DNA of 64,000 bases from Sipunculus nudus (GCA_026874595.1 CM049318.1:30067956-30131955), one strand, 5' to 3'. Shown: positions 12,365-24,410, counted from the stretch's first letter. A program made the numbers and translations. Notes: generated by a model from the sequence alone, not told the origin.

Positions 12365-12705
12365 AGGCCAAAATGAAAAAAAAAGGTATGGTTCTCAGGC
12401 ACTTTTTTTCAGAAATCAATGCGGGCGGGCGCTTTTTTTATTTTTAATGTTTTGGTATGTTTCGATAAAAATGTCAAATGATAAGGGAAAAGCATGGAAA
12501 TAACAGTTTTATTTTGCTAAATAAGTAAAAGCACTACAAAACAACGGAAATTGTATGGTTTTATCTTCTTGAAAGAAATGTCGGAGCGGCAGCAGCTCAA
12601 AATTGGAAAGTTTTTATTGAAAATCAAAATAAAAAGTTTTGATGCGGGGGTTTAAAATTGATGCAGGCGGAGCCTGAGAACCATACCTTTAATTTTTGTT
12701 GGCCT
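12365..12705. mobile_element. MITE with nested terminal inverted repeats, TA target
   Basis: The left end reads AGGCCAA and the right end TTGGCCT, each flanked by TA. Inside them lie perfect longer arms: AAGGTATGGTTCTCAGGC starts near 12383 and its reverse complement ends at 12689. The 341-bp segment has no coding sequence. The TA flank suggests a Tc1/mariner-like source, but the class is not proven. It lies just upstream of the Mutator-like gene. Confidence 0.7.
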
Positions 12706-12784
12706 AATATATATTATCTTCAAACTGAACGTCAGGGGTCGAAGAAAAAGAGTAGATCGAGAGAGCGAATATAAAATTGTCTAT

Positions 12785-13779
12785 TTGAATAAGAGACAGT
12801 CATATACAGTTGATCACAAGGTTCCCGTGTCCGTAACGAAACTACACAGAGATTACGATTCTGAGTCGTCAAGTGACGAAAACATGGAATCAGTACAACC
12901 GGGAGTTCCAGAATCAGTAACCTACCGTCTGTGGCAGTGCGGCCAACTTGCTATGTTGTTGGCTACCGCAGCAGTCTGTGCCATATGCCGTGAAGGAAAT
13001 TTACCGTTAGTGGAGGATGTAGATAAACGCCGAGGGTGGTGCAGCAATATGGGACTGCGTTGCACGAACCCATTTTGTGAGAGGAACGTGGCACCAAGTT
13101 ACACCACCACGTCGCCTGCTAACAAATTTTGCGAAGTGAACCGCGCCGGAGTCTTAGCTATGAGAGCGATCGGTAAAGGAAGAGCGGCCGCAGCACGATT
13201 TAGCGCGCTTATGAACATTCCTCCTCCCGTTTTATCCAATAGTTGGTTACAACATTCCAAGGTACTCTCTGAAGTGACAACTGAAGTGTGCGACAAACAT
13301 CTATCGGAGGTAGGACGACTCGGCTGACTGCACGGTATCGGGGGACGGCACGTGGCTACGGCGTGGCATGTCATCAAAGATCGCTATAGCGAGCGTTATC
13401 AGTAAACAGACAGGTCAAGTGTTGGACAAGGTGATCATGTGTAACCACTACAAAATGTGTGCCCAACACGAAAATGATGCCAAAACATCACTAAAATATT
13501 TGGGATTTATGGCTGACCCTCTCGAAGAGTGCCCCATGAACCATGAAGGTAGTGCCACGACTATAGAAGTCGACGGAATTTCGCTCCTATTCAGCCGATC
13601 AGAGGAGATGCACGGACTGAGATATACGTCATACATTGGGGATGGAGACAGCAAAACTTACCGCCGCCTCTTGAAGGATGATCACTATGAGGGTATAAAG
13701 ATAAAAAAGATGGAATGCGTGGGCCATGTCCAAAAGCGGATGGGGACCAGGTTACGTGGACTCTTTGACAAACACAAAG
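12785..13779 (+). pseudogene. Mutator-like transposase, N-terminal and first catalytic part
   Basis: The segment encodes the zinc-binding region (CTNPFCERN), the conserved helix FCEVNRAGVLAMRAIGKG and the motif LMNIPPP. After a one-base insertion at about 13325, which changes frame, it continues with SGDGTW (Asp at 13344-13346), the first presumed catalytic acid. YIGDGDSKTY and ECVGHVQKRMGTRL follow, with the second presumed acid in GDGDSK. The exon ends at 13779 in AAAG|GTATAT. No ATG is seen near 12785, so the true start is at an internal Met near 12880 or in an upstream exon. Family assignment rests on motif order and is strong. The frameshift makes it a pseudogene unless it is an assembly error. 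Confidence 0.8.
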
Positions 13780-13874
13780 GTATATATATTTATCATATAT
13801 ATATATTATATATATTGTGTTTATGTGACGGAGAACACTCTTTTATTGTATAATATATATATATATATATATCA

Positions 13875-13910
<36 letters not shown>

Positions 13911-14024
13911 AATTTATTTATATTTAAATATATATATATATACAATTTATATATTTATTGATATTTTGTGATAATGTAACAGAGAATTCTCTTACACACA
14001 CACACACATATTTATATACATATA

Positions 14025-14088
<64 letters not shown>

Positions 14089-14981
14089 TAAAACCCCGCT
14101 AACGCGACCACCCGCGGGACCAGGCAAAGTTGTCGTGTTAGCGGGGTGGTCGTGTTAGCGGGATGCTTGTACATTAGTCTGTCAATACTAACACAGGCGA
14201 TAATATGGGTATTTCAAGTAAATGTTAGGTTGTTGACCCTGTTTCATTTAAAATTTTAAATATAAAGAAAACTAAATAAAAACATGAATATGATTCAAAA
14301 GTATTATTTACATAGAAATAGAAAACACAAATGAAACAAATAGTTGGCGTTGAAGTCATTCTGACAGCAATGGTCTCAACAGATGGTCTGATGTCGAACA
14401 CGTAGTGAGAACAGAACGAACACATCAAATTAGTGTTATTTATATGGTTCCTGCTTGATCATGGAAATGTGGTTTTTCACAGTTTTACTTTAGTCACTGA
14501 ATGTATGCATGTGGTGTCAGTTATGTTTGCCAAACCTTTTGATCAGTATGTTAAATGCTAATCTGACAACCGTACTTAACAAACAATGTAACGGACCATG
14601 GAGTCCAATATTTATTGATGCGTATAGTTTGGCTTACAGGTTAGGCGGCATTATAAACAAGCCTAACTATGGCTTGGCAGATGAAAGCGGACTTTCCCAC
14701 GTGCCCGGCTAATTAATCACGGGCTATTACCTATGTCCAAGCTGGGCGATGAGCGTGTCATCTGCTCGACGGGCCGCGGTCGCCACGGGTCAGTGGTCGT
14801 GATACCGGGGCTCATCTGAAGGTCAGGACCCAAAAAGGTGGTCATTGGTCTTGATAGCGGGGTGGTCGTGTTACCGGAGTATTTTATATGATAATTTATA
14901 TTAGACTATTCTAGGACCAAGAAAAGTGGTCGTGTTAGCGGAGTGGTCGTGTTAACGGGGTGGTCGTCATGCGGGAGTTCA

Positions 14982-15046
<65 letters not shown>

Positions 15047-15120
15047 TATATATATATTGGTGTGTTTATGTCACACACGCAATATCAAATGTTTTTATTT
15101 ATATTTTCTTATCTTCACAG
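13780..15120 (+). other. Intron of the Mutator-like gene
   Basis: The donor is AAAG|GTATAT and the acceptor is CTTCACAG|GCACC after a T-rich tract. Splicing joins codon phase 1 to phase 1 and keeps the transposase frame. The intron holds (TA)n tracts at about 13780-13975, 14030-14085 and 14985-15055, and a pogo-like element between them. Confidence 0.75.
14086..14984. mobile_element. pogo/Tigger-like nonautonomous DNA transposon
   Basis: The left end CAGTAAAACCCCGC and the right end GCGGGAGTTCACTG form imperfect terminal inverted repeats of about 27 bp. Each is flanked by TA, the usual mariner-superfamily target, although here the flanks are themselves TA repeats. Copies of the motif 'gtggtcgtgttagcgg' occur at both ends. 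No transposase is readable inside 899 bp. Confidence 0.7.
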
Positions 15121-15524
15121 GCACCCTTTCGGATGAGAAGTCACGTGAAAACTCCAATGACAAAGATGCAATGGCCAAGCAGACTTGGGCGATCCTTCGG
15201 CACTACAGCGAGCCGCCAAATTATGATATCTGTCCAACCGGTCCTGACAGTTCCTGTTCCTGGCAGAAAGATAAAGCTAACGGCACCCAAACCGCCAGAC
15301 CTACGATAAACGCATTACCCCCGGCGGTGACTTCTCTGCTGGAACCTATATTTTGCGATCTCATGGATGCCACATCATTACAGGGATGCGAGGGGGCAAA
15401 CCACCAGAATAGGAACGAGTCGTTCCACCACTTGATTTGGTCATTTGTCCCCAAGGAACAGTGTCACGGTATGTGGGAAGTAACTCTTGGAGTTAATATG
15501 GCAACCTTAGTATATAATCAAGGC
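15121..15524 (+). pseudogene. Mutator-like transposase, third catalytic part
   Basis: The frame starts in the codon split by the intron and reads GTLSDEK, then AKQTWAILRHYS, CPTGPDSSCSWQ and NRNESFHHLIW. The last motif supplies the presumed catalytic Glu (15417-15419). It ends with GVNMATLVYNQG and a TAG at 15525. The family continues beyond this point, so the TAG is either a nonsense mutation or lies past a decayed splice donor. Confidence 0.75.
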
Positions 15525-16549
15525 TAGCTGCGGACTGCTGTAAATATTCGGCCTGAATAGTATAATAAAAATAGTTAAATTGTTATTTTTTTCTAGAATA
15601 TTGCAGGTATGATAGGTGTATCCATAAACACGGATAACACAGTGTTTAATTGATCGTAATGTTAATGCATGCACGTGCTCTCTCCTGTTAATGATCTTAG
15701 TACCCGAGCGACATTTATCCAATGCAACCTTAATGCCCTGATATATAGATTATGCCCATTATTGTGCTCTTTGTTATAGTTAATCATGGCTCTGATATGG
15801 TTATTGTTACTACTTACAATAATATTAACATTAATAATATTAGTATAATTACAGGTACGCTCAACATTGTCCACAGTTTTGTATTTCTCATACCAGTATA
15901 TCTCTTATAGTTTGCACGATTACATGGGTAAAGTAGCAGCTTAATTAATTCTTATATCACCTACTATCGGTCATGACAGGTGTCACGTCTATATGTTTGT
16001 CGGGACGCTCTGAGTTGCCCAATTCTAATCAGACATCGCCTTTGTAAATTCAGATCATACGCCACATATCTAAAAGCTGAACTATAACAGACCCCGCACC
16101 TGTGAGGGTTATCCTAGCAGAGCAAATACTCGCCCAGCGCGACCGTGATCGTGGCATCCAGACAAATATATAGACCCCAGTCAGTTATGATAAGAGTCAC
16201 TCATGCAGGTATCAGCTGTCTGGTTACGTCATACATCGCCGTAGGTTTTCTAGATTTATATTATGAGGTCAAACAACCGGGACCTTCCTATAACTGGCCA
16301 CTGGTCACCCCTCCCCGCTTCCCCCATATGGGTGGGACTCCGCAGACATCGGCCAATTATGGGGCGAGCGAGGTTGATTGACTCTATGCTAATGATTTAC
16401 TGTTTTAACAAGAGAGACTAAAAGGAGAGGGCATATTGTTGAGAGGTTGAGTTTTCTGTATGGAGTAGTTTTGAATAAGAATAAACGTGCGGTGAACCTT
16501 ATACAACGTCTCCATTTTCTGTGCGCCCAAACTTTACACTGCGCCGCAA
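15525..16549. other. Sequence between Mutator-like exons
   Basis: No readable transposase and no recognised element. It may be an intron or an insertion in the transposase gene. Short frames such as 16145-16381 show no family motif. Confidence 0.4.
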
Positions 16550-16815
16550 GTCTTCCTGCATTGCGGGATCCAGTGCTCCCGCATGGCATCTTAGGCCTTT
16601 AGCGACATGGATGAACAAAGAACGTATACAGCTATTTCTCAGTCAACTCCAACGTGCAGGGAAGCCCGCAAAGGTTGGAGATACCGCAGACGACAAGCTG
16701 CTGATGCCTTCAAAAAGGCAGAGGGAACCGTCTACGATTCGGGCGCATTTTACGGAGAAACCCCTCGCGCACCAAGGCAACTTATTTGTCGAACGTGCGG
16801 CAAACCAAAGAGGGG
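16550..16815 (+). pseudogene. Mutator-like transposase, C-terminal segment, split by foldback element
   Basis: The frame reads HCGIQCSRMAS, then an in-frame TAG (16592-16594), then the region from Met 16607 with a basic stretch and EGTVYDSGAFYG. It ends in CRTCGKPKRG, at which point the foldback element begins (16816). The same codon phase resumes at 18532 and runs nine codons to TAA at 18557-18559, supplying a His and a Cys. With the insertion left out, a CX2CX6HX4C zinc-knuckle-like motif closes the protein. That makes the C terminus and the insertion point convincing. Confidence 0.75.
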
Positions 16816-17075
16816 TGTTACGGCACAAATTGTCGCCCTGCACAAATTGTCGCCGGCGACAATTTGTGCAGGGGCTGTCGGCACAAATTGTCGCCGGCAC
16901 AATTTGTCGCCGGCACAAATTGTCGTCCTTAGGTGGCGACAACTTGTGAAGGCATTGACGGCACAAATTGTCGCCGGCACAAATTGTCGTCCTTAGGGGG
17001 CGACAAACTGTGTAGGCATTGTCGGCACAATTTGTCGCCCTGCACAAATTGTCGCCAGCTACGATAATGAATACA
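16816..17075 (+). repeat. FB1 left arm
   Basis: Built from direct and inverted copies of the 15-mer GGCGACAATTTGTGC and its complement, with two spacers containing 'cgtccttagg'. Frames through it on both strands (Cys-rich repeated peptides) are by-products of the palindromic units. Confidence 0.85.
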
Positions 17076-18267
17076 GCAATTCTCAACGATAATGCATACA
17101 CTTACTCTTATGCATATCTGGGTGCAATTGTCTCATTATCTTAATCTTATATATATGAATAACAAACGCATTGATCATCATGATTCTTTGCCTGATTTTG
17201 GATCATGGAGTGTTCCATCAGATTCTGCAGTTTGCTGGCGCCACCTATATTTTTCTTACGGAGGCCTTTCTCTATTTTCAAAACCTTTATAAATGTGGTC
17301 ATCTGTTAAAAGCACAAATTTTAACTGTTAAGACAAGCAACTTCTTATTATACATCCAGGGAGGTCCATAAAAGTTATTCATGGAAACATGAAATTAGGT
17401 CACTGTGACCTATAACCTTAGAACAATGTTACCCTGAATACAGCTGAGCGTCATGGCCCATAGGCCACTTGTTTAGTTGCTGATACACTGGTTTCCTAAA
17501 TTTACTTTCGACCCTCCATTTATATATAACTGGAGATGGTTAATATCGGCTAGCATCACGTTTAATACACTATATTTTAGCCGTTAAACCTCGTCCACCG
17601 AAAGGTGTGGTCCCTCTCGAGATTTTTTTTTTCACTGCATAAAACGCAAAGAGAATCCAACCTAGGCATTAAAATAACTGTAAGTTCGTCCTTTGCGGTA
17701 ATTATGATAAAAAAAATCTCGGGGTAAAAAATGGTGGTTGCCACTGCGGACATTTGTAAGTCGCCATTTAAAAAATATCATTATGGTACGGAGCTGAAAC
17801 TTACATAGTATATTTTTCCCAGTATCAGCCAAATTATCAAAATTTTCGGGTCGGTCAATTTTATGACGTCATTATTATGTAACACCGTGGCCGATTGTCA
17901 TGATCTGTGTTTACCTAGATAGAGGGGACATTATACAATCTCAGTAAACACTAGTACTTTATGTGCGTCAATTTAAAAATCCTTGAGGGGATGGTTACCA
18001 TCCCCTCTTCAGTCATAATTAATGTTACAAAAAATGGCTCAGGTAGACGAGAGTTATGCAGGTGTAGTAGGAATAAAAGTACCTGTAATATTAGTCCGGG
18101 CTAAAGGCAGTCATCACTACACACAACATTATTTTTATATGGAAGGCAAACATTTTTCTCTGGTGGACTAGGGCCCCTTTTACTCTGGCATCAGACTGAC
18201 TCGATTTTGCGCCCTCGACGGACTGCCAAGTTTATGATCTCATTTGAATGTACGCACACAAGTTATT

Positions 18268-18526
18268 GTATTCGTTATCGTAGCTGGCGACAATTTGTGC
18301 AGGGCGACAAATTGTGCCGACAATGCCTACACAGTTTGTCGCCACCTAAGGACGACAATTTGTGCCGGCGACAATTTGTGCCGTCAATGCCTTCACAAGT
18401 TGTCGCCACCTAAGGACGACAATTTGTGCCGGCGACAAATTGTGCCGGCGACAATTTGTGCCGACAGGCCCTGCACAAATTGTCGCCGGCGACAATTTGT
18501 GCAGGGCGACAATTTGTGCCGTAACA
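18268..18526 (-). repeat. FB1 right arm
   Basis: Reverse complement of the left arm over its full length with only scattered differences. The inner boundary is tgtattcgttatcgtagc, matching the left arm's gctacgataatgaataca. Confidence 0.85.
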
Positions 18527-18559
18527 AGGGGTCATCCAAGAGGACCTTGCACGCAGTAA

Positions 18560-18707
18560 TAGTGTTTTCCTATGTGAATGAACACGATATAGACGTGTTC
18601 ATACGTGAATGTAAAAACTGAATGTACAAAATGTATACTGAAGTGAATGTACATACTGAGTGCAGGCTGTGTATGAATCTATAAAGGTGAATATTTATGT
18701 ATACAAA

Positions 18708-18749
<42 letters not shown>

Positions 18750-20171
18750 GCAATGAATGTTTTACTTATATTTTTCTGGTACTGTGTTCATTATTGCAAT
18801 TAGGTGTGTGCATTTGTGTGTGGTATATATGACTGGTGTATATAAATCTAATGAGAGAGAGATATGTGTTGCTCATAGCTATGTAGTGTCTCATTGATAA
18901 TTGCGAGAGGGAGAGACAAGCTGTTAATTGGATTAGGGTATATGGTAGTCTGAATGAGAGCGAAGAGTAAACAGAGTGATCGTTCTTATCAGTCATTTCA
19001 CACCTGACGCGTGACCCGGCGCGGTAGCCCATGACCTGATTACCGATGACCGAACCCTCGGACCATTAAGCTCCGCCTACTTTAGTTTGACAGTTCTCCA
19101 GTTGTCATTATGGCTAAAAAAAATCCTTTTTTAACATTGATAAACCATTAAATTTTATAATTTATCAATTGAAACCAATTCTCATCGAAACATTAAGTGA
19201 AAAAATACAACTGTCACTTGCGCTTATATCCCTGTTTTCCACTCAAAACAAAATTTCTCTTCCCAAACAGTTTTTGGCCGTTTTCTCAAAACAGTATTTC
19301 AGGAGACTGTACGGTCTTCGGAGCGATATTTCACCAAAACCATCGAATATAGAGTCTTCAAATTTTGCATATAGGTTAATCAACAAGTATTCTAAAATAT
19401 GTTTTTTTTTCTATGTCGTTTTTAGTGTATTAGAAATATATTATTTAAACGAAATAAGTATTGTTAACATCACACATTTTTTTAATTAAAAATTCATTAT
19501 GAAAAAAGACTATAAATATATAAAAAAAAGCCTGGATATATTTATATGTAGTTTCAAATGATACTATTTCCACACACATACCCTTTGCCAATTTTGAGAT
19601 ATATCCAATTAAAAAAAAATAATTTTAAATCATTTCAAGTTTTAAATTTTCAAAGTGGACACTGTTACACTTTTTAAATATATCTCATCTGATAGAGAAT
19701 ATTCTAAGGATTCTAAATAAATATACATCACACTGTCTAAAATTAATATTAATATGAATTCTTAAGCTAAATTAAATCAAGGTTGTTTGACGATGATGAG
19801 ACCTTAAAGATCATATTCATGACAATATTGTCTGATTTCCCGATACAACATAACCTGTGAACACTCACCCTACTGCACTGGTTATCCAAAGGTGGGCTTT
19901 AACTTCACAGGAGTCTTAAATATTTTTGAAGTTAATTTTTATTTTATTGTTTTTAACCCCCCCCCCTCCCCATCATCTTAATTATCTATTATCACAAGTT
20001 AATCATACCACTTATTTAAAATATATCTAACATTATATGACAGCCGGTTAGAACACCATTCAAATCCTTATGTGACATTGTTCCGCCCTTTTCTGATCGT
20101 TACAGGACTGCCTGTTTTCTGTAGCTAACAAGATATTCAATTTGATAGAAGCTGCAGCAATTTATTTATAT

Positions 20172-20220
<49 letters not shown>

Positions 20221-21316
20221 GTCGGCTCATGTATAGCACTGCTTAAAATTATTGGTTTTTGTAATTATTGCATCTATGCTTGAAGAAAAATCTTTGGCAC
20301 TTCCAATGACCAATTTATTCACACCTTCTTATGAAAAAGCTGTTGCCCAGACATGATTGCATCATACCTCATTATTAATGCTACTGACAGTTGTGAGTGT
20401 TTTGATTTCTCTTGGAATTTATACCTATCTTAAACCAATGGACTAATACAATTTAAGTGGATCCAGTTAAACATGTCTGCTTCATACTTAATGGTAATTA
20501 TTATGTTGTTGGTTGACATGATGGCACCTAGTTTTTGAGAAAGCTTGTAATTAGTCTATTTTGTAAATGCAATAAATTAACAACACCTTAAAATAAAAGA
20601 TTTCTTAGATTTCTTTACCAATGATTATTATCATTTTGAATTACAGAATTGCCTGTTTTCTTTAGTCAGTACAGGTATGAGTGATGATAGAAGAAATATA
20701 TGTTTTGATATAGTTTTGCTTATGTACAACATTGCCTATTTTTACTGTAGATTTGGTAACTGCTGTATTCATATTTTATGACAATAGGTCAACACCATCC
20801 AAATGGAAAACTGACCATTCAGACATGGACACTTCATGTGTATTGATGACTGATTGATTTATTATTACGTTATAAATGGTGACGCCAGTAACCATATTAA
20901 ATTAAGTTCATAAATTAAATAATATTTATACATTAGAAACAACCTGTTAATTATACACCATTAGTGTAATATAAAATGTTGATGACACTATTGTTTTTGA
21001 CGACTTTGAAGGGAAAAAAATCTTCTTAAAATTGTTGTTTAGAATGAGCACACCAGATTAATTATTTTAAATGACATCATTTATCACAGTACCCTAGGTA
21101 ACCAAGCATTATGATCTTTTTTTATGTTTCTACTATTCTGATGTAATCTGCTAAGTATCTTTAATATGTATAAAATCATACCCAATCGCATCTTTGAGGC
21201 TGAATAATTATTTGATCTGTATCTAATAATGCGAGAAAAGAGTCAGGAGGCGCAGTGCAGATGAACTGCAGTAATAACACCCATGCAACCAGGGAGGTTC
21301 GCGTTCTGCCTTCAGT
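18560..21316. other. AT-rich noncoding stretch with two (TA)n tracts
   Basis: (TA)n tracts lie near 18711-18748 and 20172-20219. Frames at 18766-19032 (minus) and 19169-19489 (plus) have no family motif. A minus-strand frame at 21176-21364 contains a hydrophobic run but lies next to the LTR and is not recognised. Confidence 0.5.
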
Positions 21317-22083
21317 TGTTACGGAACCTAATATAAACAGATCACGTATGCGTGGTGAACACAAATCAGATTCTGTTACACTAGGCAGCGTGAAATGTCT
21401 AGGGGAATGAATAAAGGAGTCAGTGGTTTTTTGTTAACAAATAACTGTAATTTATTCTAAAAACAACCCTAACAATACAATACACTAATTCAATACAATT
21501 ATACAGTAAAACAGCATTATAGCATTAAGTCAATATAATCACACAGAAAGATAATGGTACATAACCTCGATACCAACACGGTCACCACGATAAGTCCTTC
21601 GAATGTAAACTCTCGGAGAAAGACAGTCCAGTGGGAAGATCTTGCAACAACACAGAATGTAAACTGAAGGCCAAATGTATAAAATCCAGGAGAAAATCTT
21701 TGAACATGTATAATTGCCGCATTCTTCGGATAAGGTCCTAGAATCTGACACACGCTTCTGCGTCCGCTGGAAAATCTCTGCTGTCTGCCCCCTGGTTCTA
21801 GAAAACAGCCCCTTTATATACCTTCACACCCCTAACCGGGAATTTTCCACTTCAAGAACAGTCTATAAGGACCCTACTCAACAGTAAACAAGCGTTTCAG
21901 GAATTATCTAGAAAGACGTAGCCGTGTGTCTCTACACATCAGACTCATCACGTGACCCAAAACCAGGCGTGAAAACTCAAGGCTCACATGACAACGAGAG
22001 TCCAACCAGTACGGATCAAACACATAATGTAACAACAACACGAGTAACGCCCGTGCCACACAATAAAAAGAGCACCTGTAACA
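21317..22083 (-). mobile_element. LTR copy 1 of gypsy family B
   Basis: On the plus strand it starts TGTTACGGAACC and ends CACCTGTAACA, so it has TG...CA ends in either reading. The region 'aggcagcgtgaaatg' (near 21382) recurs at about 35712, and its complement lies near 25355. The region 'acctcgatacca' near 21566 recurs near 35890. The 5-bp flanks differ (TCAGT and ATGTA), so there is no simple target duplication. I cannot tell a decayed solo LTR from the end of a truncated element. Confidence 0.65.
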
Positions 22084-22275
22084 ATGTACAGCAGAACTTA
22101 CTACCTGCTAGAGCCAGGAGTTATGGAGATACTTATTGTTATTTTTTGTATGTTATATGTTTGTATTATTTGTGGATTCAAGGTCATTTACTCGTTCAGT
22201 ATTACTATTAGAATTGACTCTATTGGTAACATAGTGGAAATATTTTTCAGTTACAATGTAAGAGAGTCAGGTTGG

Positions 22276-22278
<3 letters not shown>

Positions 22279-22347
<69 letters not shown>
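22279..22347. repeat. (TA)n tract
   Basis: Uninterrupted alternating TA, directly before the LINE remnant. Confidence 0.95.
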
Positions 22348-22353
<6 letters not shown>

Positions 22354-24410
22354 GTCTGGGGTATTAAGGCGAGAATTGTTTCATTGGATACAAAGGAAAA
22401 AAAATATGACATTATTGCGCTGCAAGAAACGCCCAGTCTACCTAAAGACTTTTTTCGATGGAGAGCTGAGTGGGGTCATAATTTATTTATTTACAGTGGA
22501 AGCAATAATTCGAGAAGTGGGGCAATATTAATAAAAAATCATGTACTGTATGATATACATAATGTAATCAATGATGATAAGGGGAGGTTTATTATTTTAG
22601 ATATTACTCTAAATGACAATAGATTAACACTATGAAACGTATTGCACCTAATAATGCGGAGGTGACCTTCTTTGATAATTTATTCCATAGAATTGAAAAT
22701 ATCGGAAATGAAAGTATAATAATTTGAGCAGATTAGAACGTTGTTTTAAATTCCTCCATAGACCGAACTGGCAGTGATCATTTTCCTTATAACCATACTC
22801 GTAAAAAAAAAAATAAATAGATGGATGAAAGAATTAGATATAATTGATATTTAGAGATAATGTAGCCTATATATTGGAGAAATATTAAGAAGTAAAATAA
22901 GATGGTATGAAGAAGGAGAAAAAATAACTAAATATTTTCTTAATTTAGAGAAACGTAATTATAATAGAAAAAAATCAAATAAGTTGATTATAAATGTCAA
23001 AATAGTATGTGATCCAAATAAAATATTGTAAGCTATGGAAAATTTATACAAGCAACTCTATATTTCAACATATATAAATAATATAAATTTCAATTACTTT
23101 GTTGTAAAATTCAAAGAGGGAGGATGAATTAGGAGAGGAAGAATTATTACACAGCTTAAATTATATATTTTAAAAAATCCTCAGGTAGTGATGGTCTCAC
23201 TGTTGAATTTTACAAATTCTTCTGGAATGATATTAAATACTATTTTCTAAAAGCAATTAAGTATTCTTTCGAAGTAGTAAAATTTTCTCTGACACAGAGA
23301 GAAGGGACCGTTAGTTTGTTGAGAAAAAAAGAAAAAGACTTGTTATATGTTAAAAATTGGAGATCATTAACACTTCTAAATACATATTATTAAATTATTA
23401 CTAAAACTATAGCAAACAGAATAAAAAGTGTTTTACATTTTTATTTTAGATAAATATATACGGGGATATGTATATACAGGGAAATATAAGTAAAATTACA
23501 AGTTTCATTACACATGCTGTTCATAATAAATCAGACACAATGTTAATGGCAATAGACTTTGAAAAAGCCTTAGATATTTTCGAATAGGATTACTTATATA
23601 AGATTTTCAATATAATGAATTTCAATGCTAACTTTATATCCATTAAAAAAATTGTAAACAAAAAGATTTCAAGTTGTGTGAAAAAAATGGATATAGTTCA
23701 CCTTTTTCTCGGTTACAAGAGGGGTTAGACAAGGGTGCCCATTATCACCTTACTTGTTTATACTAAGTATAACATTATTAGCAATTTCAATAAGATCAGA
23801 ATAAAGTATAAAGGGTATAACTGTGGAAAATAAGGAAAGTAAAATAATAAACTAGTATTTATTTACTTAAAACCTGTGAACTTTCACAATTAATATATCA
23901 TTCATCGGTGAGACCTATCCCTGCTGGAGCCTTTATGAAAAAAATAAAACTCATCTTCAAAAATTAATATGGGGTAAACGAGAAGGTTAAATAAAAAGAC
24001 AAACATTATCTGCAACAGTAGCAAAGGGGGAGGGGGGTTAAATATGTTTCATATATCTTCCAAAAACGCAGCACTAAAATTTACATGAATTGAAAGATTG
24101 CTAAATAAAAACCCAAATAATTCTTGGAGAAAAATCGTCTTGGGATTTTTTAAACTTAGAGAGGCAACATTCAACTGTAACTTAGCACGTGAAGCTGTTA
24201 AAGCATAATGACTTGTAATGCTCCTTTCTTGAAGGAAGTTATGAATTATTGGTGTGACTATAATTATTATAGCCCAGATGCATATGAAGATATCTTGTCA
24301 TAATGTATTTGTTTTAATTCTCTTGTAAAAGTACAAAGCAAAACGTTACTATTAACAAAATCTGTATTATAGTGGAATTTTATACATTATAGATCTGTTA
24401 AAACATTCCA
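22348..24410 (+). pseudogene. L1-like LINE remnant (endonuclease and reverse transcriptase)
   Basis: The endonuclease start is readable from ATG 22348: KKYDIIALQETPS, then EWGHNLFIYSG and SRSGAILIKNH, to a stop at 22635. It continues in another frame with APNNAEVTFFDNLFHRI and DRTG near 22750. Linker motifs IRWYEEGEKITKYFLNLEKR (about 22890) and RT motifs SGSDGLTVEFYK, NWRSLTLLN, AIDFEKAL and RQGCPLSPYLF follow to about 23765. The C-terminal part near 23940-24160 has KREG and GGGLNMFHIS. The order is that of L1-clade LINEs, which nick DNA and prime reverse transcription at the nick. There are at least five frameshifts or stops, so it is long dead. Confidence 0.75.

Larger units (their letters stand above)
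16816..18526. mobile_element. Foldback element FB1 with 5-bp target duplication
   Basis: The 1,711-bp element starts TGTTACGGCACAAATTG and ends with its exact reverse complement. It is flanked on both sides by AGGGG (16811-16815 and 18527-18531). The arms are about 260 bp. The middle, 17076-18267, has no readable transposase, and an ORF of 66 codons is the longest unconnected frame. It therefore looks nonautonomous. The interior near 17400-17475 ends in the motif 'gcgtcatggcccataggcc', which has an inverted relative near 33560. The 5-bp duplication with TG/CA ends does not match a class I can name with confidence. Confidence 0.85.
12785..18559 (+). mobile_element. Mutator-like transposase locus, disrupted
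   Basis: Three separated segments read as one transposase of the animal Mutator-like family: 12785-13779, 15121-15524, and 16550-16815 continued at 18532-18559. The intron between the first two has a canonical donor and acceptor and contains a pogo-like element. The last coding segment is split by a foldback element. I did not identify Mutator-type long terminal inverted repeats, so this may be an immobile remnant or a domesticated copy that has since decayed. Confidence 0.8.

Noticed and set aside
13992-14174. Tyr-Ile repeat ORFs (also 14943, 22084, 39842, 62293, 62889)
   Set aside because: They are translations of (TA)n microsatellites.
16521-17101. Cys-rich repeated small proteins in both strands of the FB1 arms (also 18207-18621)
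   Set aside because: These frames are translations of palindromic 15-mers, and the same peptides appear on both strands and in both arms.
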